Source: a virus. From it: a stretch of 20,675 nt of DNA. Below are positions 7,479 to 15,176 of the stretch, piece by piece (position 1 is the first letter of the stretch; each line of letters opens with the position of its first letter). The notes below the pieces were generated by a model, which was not told the DNA's origin, did no database searches, and worked only from the letters and a program-made list of their open reading frames with translations. The stretch covers positions 1-20,675 of IMG/VR virus record IMGVR_UViG_3300021957_000402, one strand, 5' to 3'. A program made the position numbers and the translations under genes.

Positions 7479-9383
7479 ATGAGTTATTTATTATCAGGTT
7501 TAAATATAAAAAATATTTCGGAGTATAATTCTTCCGATGCATATAATAAATATGATGTTATCGATTTTCAGTTGCACAGTCAAAAATCTGCTTATCCGAA
7601 TTATACAGGTTTTGGTGAAACAGGTTTATTATTTTGGTTCAACAATGAATACTTAAATAGTTTTAATTTAGATTTAGATAATTATATTACTGGATGGCTT
7701 AATAAAGAAACTTCTGATATATCTTCAGATGGCGTGTATGCAAATTTATTACAGCTTTCTGAAGATAAATCTTTAAGGCCTTTTGTTTATTTTGACGATA
7801 ATTATATTGAGTTGTTTGGAGACCAGTTTTTAAGTGGTTCTGGTTTTGATTGCCAAGAAAGAACTACTTTTGTATGTTTTGATGCTTCTGCAATTACAGA
7901 TACTAATCCTGAACAAAACATATTTAGGTTTGACAGGGAAGATGGTTGGGCAGAATCAAATTTTATTGCTACTGGACCTTCTGGTTTTTTAAAGATAAAA
8001 GGGTCTAATGCTCAAGGTCAAGCTAAAATTATGGTAGACGAGCAAGAGTTTGACGCGTCTTCTCCTATATATAACGCTTTAAATATAATAACTTTAGTTC
8101 AATCATCCGGTAACCCTTCTACAGGCCCATCTATAACCGTAAGGCAAAACGGTCACCAATTAGGAGCTTACGAACATTATTATTCTGGATGGACTTCTGG
8201 TTTTCTTAAGTTGGGGGACACGAACAATCCTAATGGTGTTAAATATTATGATATTTTTTCTTTTAGTGGTGTTTTAAATGAAAGCGAAATCAAATCATAC
8301 GAAAAATATTTATATGAATCTTATTTTGACGGTAATGATTTTTATTTTGCGAAGGAAGATGTTCCTGCTGGTTTTTCTAAATCTCCTTTAAGTTATAGTG
8401 GTAATGATTACTGGACTCAAGACATAGATGATTTATTTAAATTAAGTTATGGGTCTTCAGTTAATTTTTCGGCTAAGCTTTCTAGATCAGATTTTGGTGA
8501 CGGTTATCAGTCTAATGTATCTAGGAATATAAACAGTCTAAATAGTGTTTTTGATTTAAAATATGATGGACTTACTGATGTTCAGGCTAAATGTTTGATA
8601 GCTTTTTTCGAAACGACTCCTGAAGCTGGCATAAAAAATGAAACCGAAGGTTTTGCTGGTGTTAATATTGATTTGTTTCAACCTTATAAAAAAGATGCAG
8701 AACTTTATTTTTTAGATATTAATCATTCAACCTCTTATAACGATATAAATGCTATATCTATAAAAGCGGAATCATTATATGATAGTAATTTAGATTACAA
8801 GGGGATGTCTATTAAATTAGATGAAAAAAATATAAGAACATACACTGACTCTTTAGCTGGTTTTGAATATGATGATGTTGTTTATTTGGAGTCGAATTTC
8901 TATTCTGAGAGGGGGTATTATTATTATACGGGGCAAAAAACAAAAACTTCAGTACCTGAAGAAAACTCGCCATTAGGAGCTCAGTCTCATTTTACAAAAG
9001 AGTTTTATTTTAAATCAGATATAGATTATGATATTACCGATCAAATAAATTTAGTTACTATTGATTACGAAGGTTCAACAAAACAATATCTTAAAGATGG
9101 TATAAATTACAATAATTTAGAGTTTAATTTATCTTTTTCAAGCAGATCAAATAAAGAAACTACAGCTCTATTAAAATTCTTAGATGATAAAGCTGGTTTT
9201 AAAATATTTAGATATTCTTTACCTCAACCTTATAATAAAGAGATAGATGTTTATTGCCCTGAATGGAGCCATACTTACAATTTCTACAACAACAATGATA
9301 TTCAGGTTAAATTTGTGCAGTTTAGAGCTAAATCTTTAGAATTGACCAACTTTGACACACGAATAGATTTCGTAAGTATATAA
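7479..9383 (+). CDS. M: Tandem M-type minor tail protein with N-terminal lectin-like module
   Basis: This 634-residue protein fuses several modules. Residues 14-30 ('SEYNSSDAYNKYDVIDFQ') resemble the start of a CBM5/12-type small carbohydrate-binding fold. Residues about 49-282 resemble a concanavalin/LamG-like lectin domain, from 'GLLFWFNNEYL...ITGWLNKE' to 'VKYYDIFSFSGVLNESEIKSYEKYL', the usual closing pattern of that fold. Two copies of a lambda gpM-like (Phage_min_tail) domain follow. The first, about 320-435, has 'FGDGYQSNVSRNINSLNSVFDL'-type features and a helix ending in an 'AFFETTPEAG' loop. The second, about 515-615, has 'DGINYNNLEFNLSF', 'LLKFLDDKAG' and 'YCPEWSHTY'. Lambda gpM is about 109 residues, so this protein is a large fusion. 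In lambda, M joins the tip to the tape measure and tube. Gene order (before L, K, I, J) supports the call. Confidence 0.8.
   Translation: MSYLLSGLNIKNISEYNSSDAYNKYDVIDFQLHSQKSAYPNYTGFGETGLLFWFNNEYLNSFNLDLDNYITGWLNKETSDISSDGVYANLLQLSEDKSLRPFVYFDDNYIELFGDQFLSGSGFDCQERTTFVCFDASAITDTNPEQNIFRFDREDGWAESNFIATGPSGFLKIKGSNAQGQAKIMVDEQEFDASSPIYNALNIITLVQSSGNPSTGPSITVRQNGHQLGAYEHYYSGWTSGFLKLGDTNNPNGVKYYDIFSFSGVLNESEIKSYEKYLYESYFDGNDFYFAKEDVPAGFSKSPLSYSGNDYWTQDIDDLFKLSYGSSVNFSAKLSRSDFGDGYQSNVSRNINSLNSVFDLKYDGLTDVQAKCLIAFFETTPEAGIKNETEGFAGVNIDLFQPYKKDAELYFLDINHSTSYNDINAISIKAESLYDSNLDYKGMSIKLDEKNIRTYTDSLAGFEYDDVVYLESNFYSERGYYYYTGQKTKTSVPEENSPLGAQSHFTKEFYFKSDIDYDITDQINLVTIDYEGSTKQYLKDGINYNNLEFNLSFSSRSNKETTALLKFLDDKAGFKIFRYSLPQPYNKEIDVYCPEWSHTYNFYNNNDIQVKFVQFRAKSLELTNFDTRIDFVSI
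7623..8324 (+). other. Lectin-like (concanavalin/LamG-type) module in the M-type protein
   Basis: Residues about 49-282 show 'LLFWFNNEYL' and 'ITGWLNKE' at the start and 'DIFSFSGVLNESEIKSYEKYL' at the end. The pattern resembles the 'LWLDA...V..W.D' opening and 'I.E.IIFDR.LT..E...I..YL..KY' closing of LamG/concanavalin-like domains. Fold and glycan binding are inferred. Confidence 0.6.
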
Positions 9384-9385
9384 TT

Positions 9386-12247
9386 ATGACTACTGAATAT
9401 AATAATGGAGTTTACTTAGGTCGCATCCCAACAGGTTTTGCGGGTTATACCGGGGTTTCTATATTTAATAGATCTGATAAATCTGTGACTTATGTTGCTG
9501 AAATGTCTGAAACAGATTTGAAAAAAGGAAGCAATAATGATCCTTTACCAGAAGCAGACGCTGCAAATGGAAATCTTTATAATACTCTTTTTGTTTCTAG
9601 CGACTTAAATGATGTTAATACTGAGTTGAATGAAACGGTTCTAACTTTAGGTGCTGGTGAATCTGGTAATATTTATATAGGTCACAAACCTTTTAATACT
9701 TTTTCGAGTGCTGCTGTGGAGAGTACTGGTATAGAAACTTCTACTTTAAATATTCTTTCAGAATCTTCAGCAGGAGATCTTGATGCATCGATTAACATAG
9801 AAATAACTGGCCAGAGAATTACAAGCCCTCTTATACCAGATAAACCCGGAAGATTTTTTGCTATAGAATCTTATGACGAAACCGATAAATATGCATTAAA
9901 TTTTAATTGGAAACTTCTAAGTGGGCAAGCTTTCGTTACTGGTTTTAAACTAGACTTATGTAGCGATTCTAGTTTTAATACTCCCGTTAAAGATTCGCCT
10001 TATCAAATTCCTATCGTGAAAAATTCAGAATTTTCTGAGCCAGATTATTTGAGTTATTATAACTATGATACTATAGATTTTTCATATAAAATAGATAAAT
10101 TACCAACTATTGGTTCTTTATATTCTAGAATTGTTGCTGTAAATGGTTTGGATGGAAACAGTGATCATACTTTTTGTACAGGTTTTAAATCAGACAGTGT
10201 AATAGCTATAGATGATGTAACTTACAGTGGTTTTCATCCTTCTCCGGGGGATGATTTAGGTTTTAGTCCAGAGTCTTTATTAATAGATCATCTTGTTGAC
10301 GGCAATGAAGTGGATTTAATGGAACTTTTATATGAAAAAAATGGTGAGTCTTATGATTTTACATATTACACGGGTGCTGTTATAAATTTTCATCGTTCTC
10401 AAGGAAACGAAGAAATCATTTCCAAGAACAAAGATGTAGCTGCTTTGAGGCTTAAAAAGCCAGACAGGCCTTTATCTTATAGTGTTGATAGCAATAATAA
10501 GTTTAATTTAGTTTTAAATTTTAAGAAAATTTTTGTTGCTGGTTATAATGGTAGAGGGGCTGATGGAAATGTTGCTGGTGAAAATGGTAGTGCAATTTTT
10601 GATTTTGACAATTTAAATGATGGTAATAAGGTTTTTGATTATTATATAAACAAAGATAAAGATAGTGTTTTTTATGCAGGTTTGGGGGGAGAGCAATCTT
10701 TCAAAATTGACACCAACCCAGCTACAAATGTAACAGAAGGACGCCGTTTAGGCCATAACAATTTATCTGATCTTGATTCAGTTGATAGAAAAGAACTAGT
10801 TAATCCAGAAAAAGAAATTCAAGCTGCAGGATTAGATGGTAAGTTGATTAAAGAATCTACTTCGTCGTTTCCTAATTTGTATTTAGGATTTTCACAAAAA
10901 GACGCGAGCAGTTCTATTCCTAATTCTAAGCTTTTGTTTAGATTCCAAACAGAAAACATGGAAGGTACTGCTGGTGATGCAGTGACTAGTTGGTATTCTC
11001 CTAATAATAACTTAATTTTTAAAAACACTGATGGCGACAATACTTCATTAACTGTAAGAGAAGCTTACGGTAGAAAGTTTTATGAACTAACTGGTGGCAA
11101 CAATCAAGGTAAAGCTATTACAGCTACTAAAAATGATTCAGAAGGAACTGGGCCTTCCTTTGCAGGCGGTAACAACCGAAAAGATCTTAGGCCAAATTAC
11201 ACAATACTAGTTTTTGCTTTAGCTAGAAAAAATTTAATAAATAATAACTATGATGAAACAATAACTGATATGCTTTCTAAATGCGGGGCGATTCATAAGT
11301 TTGTTGGTAAAACTAGATGGGGGTGGCAAGGTGATGATAGTAGCTCTGCACGAGATATTTCTGAAATATTTTGGGGTACGCCAACTCCTCCTTTTGATCC
11401 TGATAAACCAGTATACAATTTTTATAGAAAAGATAATGTTACTAGAAGCTCTTTTGCAGGATCTTGTCTAAATGCTGTTTATTTTGTGAAGCAAGGTGCT
11501 TTTTTGCAAAGAGGGGTTGACGGGAATGATAATATAAGAGTATCTGAAAGACAGTATTATTACTTATCTAACCAGCAGCAAACTGACGACCCAGACAAAT
11601 GGAAAACTACTCGGGTTAAGACTGGTAGAGAAGTGGCTGACTATCAAGATTATAAAAATTTGAATTTAGCTAAAACGTCAGATTTTCCACCAGCTAATAA
11701 TTCTAAGTTTATTTTGAATAATAGTACTGAAGAACTTGAAGAACTTGAAGCTTTTGAGTTGTTTTTCGTTAAAATGCATTATACTTTGAGTAGTTCTCGT
11801 TCTGATGTAGATCTTGTAAATCATAGATCTTCTGATTTTGTAGCTGCTACAAATGAAACTTTTATAAACGGTAAAAAAGTTTTTAATCAAACGATTCAAC
11901 ATCATCTAGGGCTTGGTGACGCTACCAATTTTGCTCAAGAGATGTTGATACAGCTTAATAATAATGATAGCGATCCTGATGCTAATACGCGAACTAGGCT
12001 GTATCTTTTTGATTATCTTTATGGGGCAGCTGAAACCATTGATGAGAGGGATAGTGACTCTGAATCTATTATGCAATATTTATCAAGTTATTATGCTCCA
12101 TTAATTGTTAAATCTTCGAGCGCAAAATTAATAGCAAGGAATAGTGGTAGTAGTGGTAGTGGTGGTAGTAGTGGTGAAGCTGGCAACGATCAGCTCGCTT
12201 TTGATTTACCTTTAAGCCATAATTATTTAAATTTATATTCAAGTTAA
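9386..12247 (+). CDS. Large multidomain tail-tip adhesin-like protein
   Basis: This 953-residue protein is not a member of the basic lambda M-L-K-I-J set but sits between M and L. Residues 1-140 are beta-rich and possibly Ig-like. Residues about 150-270 look like a fibronectin type III-like domain, from 'PDKPGRFFAIESYDETDKYALNF' (read as separate strands) to 'YSRIVAVNGLDGNSDH'. Residues 384-402 are glycine-rich (AGYNGRGADG and following). Residues about 513-907 look like a lectin-like domain expanded by insertions: the opening 'KLLFRFQTENM...DAVTSWYS' and the closing 'RLYLFDYLYG...SIMQYLSSYYAP' resemble the LamG-type start and end. A Gly/Ser linker with 'GSSGEAGND' (927-935) and a short C-terminal strand segment follow. 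No signal peptide or transmembrane segment is seen. It is likely a virion protein displaying adhesive domains near the tip. Assignment is by layout and motifs only. It starts two bases after the M-type stop and ends one base before L. Confidence 0.7.
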   Translation: MTTEYNNGVYLGRIPTGFAGYTGVSIFNRSDKSVTYVAEMSETDLKKGSNNDPLPEADAANGNLYNTLFVSSDLNDVNTELNETVLTLGAGESGNIYIGHKPFNTFSSAAVESTGIETSTLNILSESSAGDLDASINIEITGQRITSPLIPDKPGRFFAIESYDETDKYALNFNWKLLSGQAFVTGFKLDLCSDSSFNTPVKDSPYQIPIVKNSEFSEPDYLSYYNYDTIDFSYKIDKLPTIGSLYSRIVAVNGLDGNSDHTFCTGFKSDSVIAIDDVTYSGFHPSPGDDLGFSPESLLIDHLVDGNEVDLMELLYEKNGESYDFTYYTGAVINFHRSQGNEEIISKNKDVAALRLKKPDRPLSYSVDSNNKFNLVLNFKKIFVAGYNGRGADGNVAGENGSAIFDFDNLNDGNKVFDYYINKDKDSVFYAGLGGEQSFKIDTNPATNVTEGRRLGHNNLSDLDSVDRKELVNPEKEIQAAGLDGKLIKESTSSFPNLYLGFSQKDASSSIPNSKLLFRFQTENMEGTAGDAVTSWYSPNNNLIFKNTDGDNTSLTVREAYGRKFYELTGGNNQGKAITATKNDSEGTGPSFAGGNNRKDLRPNYTILVFALARKNLINNNYDETITDMLSKCGAIHKFVGKTRWGWQGDDSSSARDISEIFWGTPTPPFDPDKPVYNFYRKDNVTRSSFAGSCLNAVYFVKQGAFLQRGVDGNDNIRVSERQYYYLSNQQQTDDPDKWKTTRVKTGREVADYQDYKNLNLAKTSDFPPANNSKFILNNSTEELEELEAFELFFVKMHYTLSSSRSDVDLVNHRSSDFVAATNETFINGKKVFNQTIQHHLGLGDATNFAQEMLIQLNNNDSDPDANTRTRLYLFDYLYGAAETIDERDSDSESIMQYLSSYYAPLIVKSSSAKLIARNSGSSGSGGSSGEAGNDQLAFDLPLSHNYLNLYSS
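10922..12106 (+). other. Expanded lectin-like module in the 953-residue protein
   Basis: Residues about 513-907 open with 'LLFRFQTENMEG...VTSWYSPNNNL' and close with 'TRLYLFDYLYGAAETIDE' and 'QYLSSYYAPLI', matching the beginning and end of LamG/concanavalin-like domains. The span is much longer than a usual 200-residue domain, so it probably carries loop insertions (around 630-780). Confidence 0.5.
12143..12176 (+). repeat. Imperfect GGTAGT microsatellite encoding a Gly/Ser linker
   Basis: A run of AGT and GGT codons encodes SGSSGSGGSSG near the C terminus of the 953-residue protein. It is directly followed by codons for EAGND. Such simple repeats encode flexible linkers and can change length by slippage. 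Confidence 0.7.
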
Positions 12248-12248
12248 A

Positions 12249-14279
12249 ATGTCAAATTTATTTTTATTAACAAACAGTGAAGTTATCGACTTATTTGAAA
12301 TAAAGTTGAATGATTTTGAGGGCTATCTTTATTTTCATGGGTCAAAAAACTTTGAGAAAGATTTAGTTTTTCAAGGTAGAACGTATTTATATATACCTTG
12401 TGAAATGTCAAACCTTCAATATGGTTCAGATGGTAAACAAAATAGACCAGTTATTAAGATATCTAACGTTAATAATTTTATAAGTAATTTAATAAAAGAT
12501 AGAGGCAATTTATTAGGTAAAGAATTTAATAGAAAAAAAATGTTAGCTAAGGATTTAGATGCTATTAATTTTGGTGGAGCGTTTAAAAATCCTTTAGGTG
12601 TTTCTGGTTTTAAAGATTTCATCTCAAATGATAAATTTATAGTAAATAAAAAAAATTCAGAAAACAAAGAAAGAGTAGAGTTTGAATTATCTAATATATT
12701 AGATATAGATGGGTTGACTTGTCCTTCTAGAAAAGTGTTTAATAATTCTTGCCAGTGGCAATATAGAGGGCATGGGTGTAATTATGGTAAAATTGCAAAC
12801 TATTCTGGTCCTAATGTTAAAATAACTGAATCTGCAAAATCGAGTTTAGAAGGAGTTTTGAAACATTATGATGAAGCAGGTGATAGCATTAGAAGTTATT
12901 TAGGTGTTTGGTTAGATTATTCAGGTGTGACCGTTTCGGAAAACACAACAAAATACTTTCGACAAGTTCCAACAGATTATACTTATTGGAATCTTATCTA
13001 TCCAGAAATATATTTTAAGACGGCGCTTAATAATTCTTGGGTAAATAAAGCGGGCATTTTAAATACTTCTCCTGCTGAAGGTGTGCAAGGTCAACTTAAT
13101 GAGAATATGGCTTGGAGTGGTGATGAAGGCCCAATTGTCTTTCCAAATTCAGGAAGATTGGGAGACAATTATGGCATACTCCCGAAGGGATCAGGAGATA
13201 CTTTTAACCAGCAGTATCCTTCCTATATTGATTTAAAATTAAATTATGATTATAACAATAAAGATTTGACTATTTTTTATATATTTGAACCAGTTAGCAC
13301 TTTTATGCCCCAGCGCGGTGAGTTGAAGGCAGCGTTAACCACAGAAGATTTAAAAACACGTATCGGCCTTACTGATGGGATAACTAAGAGAACAGTTTTC
13401 ACAGGAGCACGTTTAGATTCTTTTCGGATTAAAGATACCAATAATCAAAGCCTTGGCCCTTACTTTTTTAGACCTGTGTCTACAAGAAAAGGCGGTGCTA
13501 GATTTCGACCTTATAATGATGTTATAGATTTTCCTAGACTTTATTCTTGTTCTATTCCGGCAGTTGATACTGGCGAAGATTTAATTAAATTTTATAAAAA
13601 CGGTACATTTTTGTCATCAGTAGAACCAAATTACGGTGGGTCTGACTCAAGTCACGGAATAGAAAATTTAGGATTTTATACAAAATCTGATATAGTTATC
13701 TACGAAATTATAATATTTCAAAAACAATTAACTGCCAATCAAATAGGAAGCATTAATACTTATTTAGGCGCAAAGTATGGAATTTCTACTCCTTCTTCAG
13801 ATATTTCTCAAGACTTATATAAAGCCAGTTCTTCTTTTTTCGCTCAAAGCGATGGTAATTTAGGTGTTCCTATGGCTGATGAAAATGATAAAACGTTTTT
13901 AAAACTTTTTGATGATAAATTTAAATATAATAGTTCTTATGGTTTCAAAGATTTGGTTTATAAAGGAGATTATAATAGTAAAACGGTTTATAAGAGAGGA
14001 GATTTTGTTAAAATTGATATTAATATAGATTTTGATTTCACTAAAGATTCATCAACTCAAAATTCAGAATTACCACATAGATTTTTTATATGTGTATCAG
14101 AGCAAGGGTCTAAAGGAATAAATCCTTTAGATAATAGTATTATATGGAAAGAAGATAAATGTTCTAAAAGTTTATCTGGTTGTTCTTTAAGGTTTGGGTC
14201 TGATGACGCAATTAGCAAAGCCATTCCTTTTGGGGGTTTTCCGGGCACAGTAGATTACGATTATGAATTACCTAGCTAA
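12249..14279 (+). CDS. L: L-type iron-sulfur tail-tip protein, Fe-S cluster domain split by large insertion
   Basis: This 676-residue protein belongs to the lambda gpL family (Phage_tail_L), whose C-terminal domain holds an iron-sulfur cluster; lambda gpL itself is about 232 residues. The N-terminal part (about 1-155) is beta-rich, as in L. The cluster half-sites are plain: 'CPSRKVFNNSC..YRGHGC' with C158, C168 and C177, then 'DKCSKSLSGCSLRFG' with C638 and C645, followed by the family ending 'PFGGFPG' (660-666). The cysteine spacings of 9 (168-177) and 7 (638-645) fit the family. About 460 residues separate the two halves, against a few tens in lambda. The insert holds a lectin-like module (about 196-512) and a CBM5/12-like module (about 563-635). 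L binds the tube side of the tip in lambda. The 3' end overlaps the K start by 17 bases. Confidence 0.88.
   Translation: MSNLFLLTNSEVIDLFEIKLNDFEGYLYFHGSKNFEKDLVFQGRTYLYIPCEMSNLQYGSDGKQNRPVIKISNVNNFISNLIKDRGNLLGKEFNRKKMLAKDLDAINFGGAFKNPLGVSGFKDFISNDKFIVNKKNSENKERVEFELSNILDIDGLTCPSRKVFNNSCQWQYRGHGCNYGKIANYSGPNVKITESAKSSLEGVLKHYDEAGDSIRSYLGVWLDYSGVTVSENTTKYFRQVPTDYTYWNLIYPEIYFKTALNNSWVNKAGILNTSPAEGVQGQLNENMAWSGDEGPIVFPNSGRLGDNYGILPKGSGDTFNQQYPSYIDLKLNYDYNNKDLTIFYIFEPVSTFMPQRGELKAALTTEDLKTRIGLTDGITKRTVFTGARLDSFRIKDTNNQSLGPYFFRPVSTRKGGARFRPYNDVIDFPRLYSCSIPAVDTGEDLIKFYKNGTFLSSVEPNYGGSDSSHGIENLGFYTKSDIVIYEIIIFQKQLTANQIGSINTYLGAKYGISTPSSDISQDLYKASSSFFAQSDGNLGVPMADENDKTFLKLFDDKFKYNSSYGFKDLVYKGDYNSKTVYKRGDFVKIDINIDFDFTKDSSTQNSELPHRFFICVSEQGSKGINPLDNSIIWKEDKCSKSLSGCSLRFGSDDAISKAIPFGGFPGTVDYDYELPS
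12750..12779 (+). other. First Fe-S half-site of L (C168, C177)
   Basis: The codons for C168 and C177 bracket 'QWQYRGHG', matching the conserved Cys-Arg/Gln-Trp-x-Tyr-Arg-Gly-x-Gly-Cys segment of the L family. A further cysteine, C158, lies ten residues upstream. Metal ligation is inferred from family knowledge. Confidence 0.75.
12834..13784 (+). other. Lectin-like module inserted in L
   Basis: Residues about 196-512 include 'YLGVWLDYSGV' and 'YTYWNLI' at the start and 'DIVIYEIIIFQKQLTANQIGS' then 'TYLGAKYGI' at the end. This closing strand-plus-helix pattern is characteristic of LamG/concanavalin-like domains. It is the clearest of the three such modules in the window. Confidence 0.68.
13935..14153 (+). 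other. CBM5/12-like module next to the second Fe-S half-site of L
   Basis: Residues about 563-635 contain 'VYKGDYNSKTVYKRGDFV', 'RFFICVSEQGSKG' and 'NSIIWKED', which follow the 'W/Y..ttaYkkGDvV.y.g..Y.c..n....P....W' layout of small chitin-binding-type domains. The module leads straight into the 'DKCSK' cysteine. Substrate is unknown. Confidence 0.55.
14160..14183 (+). other. Second Fe-S half-site of L (C638, C645)
   Basis: The codons for C638 and C645 enclose 'SKSLSG' and are followed by 'SLRFG', the usual second cysteine pair of gpL proteins. It lies downstream of the inserted modules. Confidence 0.75.
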
Positions 14280-14592
14280 ATTAAAGAGTAATAAATTTTT
14301 GTTTAATGGTTTAAAAAACAAATCTATAGAATCTAAGGAGGAAATTTGTGGTTTTGTGCTTGATGGGAAGTTTGTTCAAAAAAAAAATATGCATCCAGAT
14401 CCTGTCAATCATTTTTTAATCTCTCCAAAAGAATGTATTTGGGGAGAAGATGTGATTGTTTTTCATAGTCATCCTAGTCATGTTGAAGAAAAAGGTTTTT
14501 CAGAATGGGATTTAGAAAATCAAAAATTTTTTTATATGGATATGCTTTTATATAGTGTAAATGAAGATGAATTTTACTTTAAGGAAAAATAA
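14263..14592 (+). CDS. K: K-type tail protein, JAMM/MPN peptidase domain only
   Basis: This 109-residue protein matches the N-terminal JAMM (JAB1/MPN) zinc metallopeptidase domain of lambda gpK. The probable catalytic Glu is E27 in 'KEEICGFV', and the metal site is 'HSHP' (H68, H70) with S80 and D83 in 'SEWD'. There are nine residues between H70 and S80, against seven in the usual JAMM signature, so the loop is longer. Lambda gpK (about 199 residues) also has an NlpC/P60 cell-wall hydrolase domain; here that half is absent and the gene ends at 14592. The start at 14263 overlaps L by 17 bases and gives the complete domain. The stop shares one base with the I start (TAATG). In lambda, K is needed for tip assembly but is not found in mature tails. 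Confidence 0.85.
   Translation: MNYLAKLKSNKFLFNGLKNKSIESKEEICGFVLDGKFVQKKNMHPDPVNHFLISPKECIWGEDVIVFHSHPSHVEEKGFSEWDLENQKFFYMDMLLYSVNEDEFYFKEK
14581..14585 (+). promoter_or_regulatory. Shine-Dalgarno-like AAGGA before the I-type gene
   Basis: AAGGA lies six bases before the ATG at 14592, inside the end of K. It is the only good ribosome-binding sequence seen before any start in the window. Confidence 0.55.
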
Positions 14593-15167
14593 TGGTTAAT
14601 GTTACTTTAAAAGGCATTTTAGGAAAAAAACTTGGCACCGATTGGAGTTTGAGCGTTTCTTCTGTTTTTGAAATATTTGAAGCTGTAGAAGCTAATTCTT
14701 CTGCAGTGTCTAAAAATTTTTCTGATCTACAGAAATTTGTGACTCATTTTATGGTTTTTGTTGATGGAAAAGCTGTTCCTTATTATTTAATGAACAGTAA
14801 AATTCTAAAACAAAATAGTAAGGTAGAAATAGTCCCTCTTGTTCAGGGTTCTGCTGCTATTATACCGTTTATTATATCTATGGTTTTTTCAGTAATCGCC
14901 ACGATTATAACAAAACAAATGAGCCCTAAATCACCAAAAGACGTTAAAACTAATTCAACGATTTTAGGGTCCATGCGAAACGTTACATCCAGAAATGTTG
15001 TAGTACCTATTGGCTATGGTAGGTTAAGGTTAGGCAGTGTATTAGTTTCTAACTATATTACCTCAGTGCCTAGTGTACTAGAGCAGATTCTTAATGGTGG
15101 CAGTGGCAGTCCTACTATGAACCTTTTTAATAAGTCGTATAGATTTAGTAGAGAAAATAATTATTAG
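14592..15167 (+). CDS. I: I-type tail assembly protein
   Basis: This 191-residue protein has the lambda gpI layout. Residues 1-85 form a probable ubiquitin-like beta-grasp domain, from 'VNVTLKGILGKKLGTDWSL' to 'NSKVEIVPLVQGSA', the latter being the typical 'IxIVPVVxGA' ending. Residues about 87-107 form a strongly hydrophobic helix (IIPFIISMVFSVIATI). The C-terminal part holds the family signature 'ILGSMRNVTSRNVVVPIGYG' followed by 'RLRLGSVLVS', matching the 'N.....NPVPLLYGRLRVGS' pattern. Lambda gpI is about 223 residues. K and I with JAMM and ubiquitin-like folds are always adjacent in lambda-type tails. I is required for tip assembly with J. The start overlaps the K stop by one base and is preceded by AAGGA, which supports it. 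Confidence 0.9.
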   Translation: MVNVTLKGILGKKLGTDWSLSVSSVFEIFEAVEANSSAVSKNFSDLQKFVTHFMVFVDGKAVPYYLMNSKILKQNSKVEIVPLVQGSAAIIPFIISMVFSVIATIITKQMSPKSPKDVKTNSTILGSMRNVTSRNVVVPIGYGRLRLGSVLVSNYITSVPSVLEQILNGGSGSPTMNLFNKSYRFSRENNY

Positions 15168-15176
15168 AATTTAATT

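Noticed and set aside
14280-14592. Frameshift splitting K from a longer K with NlpC/P60
   Set aside because: After the K stop the DNA encodes a well-matched I protein directly, so there is no room for a hidden second K domain.
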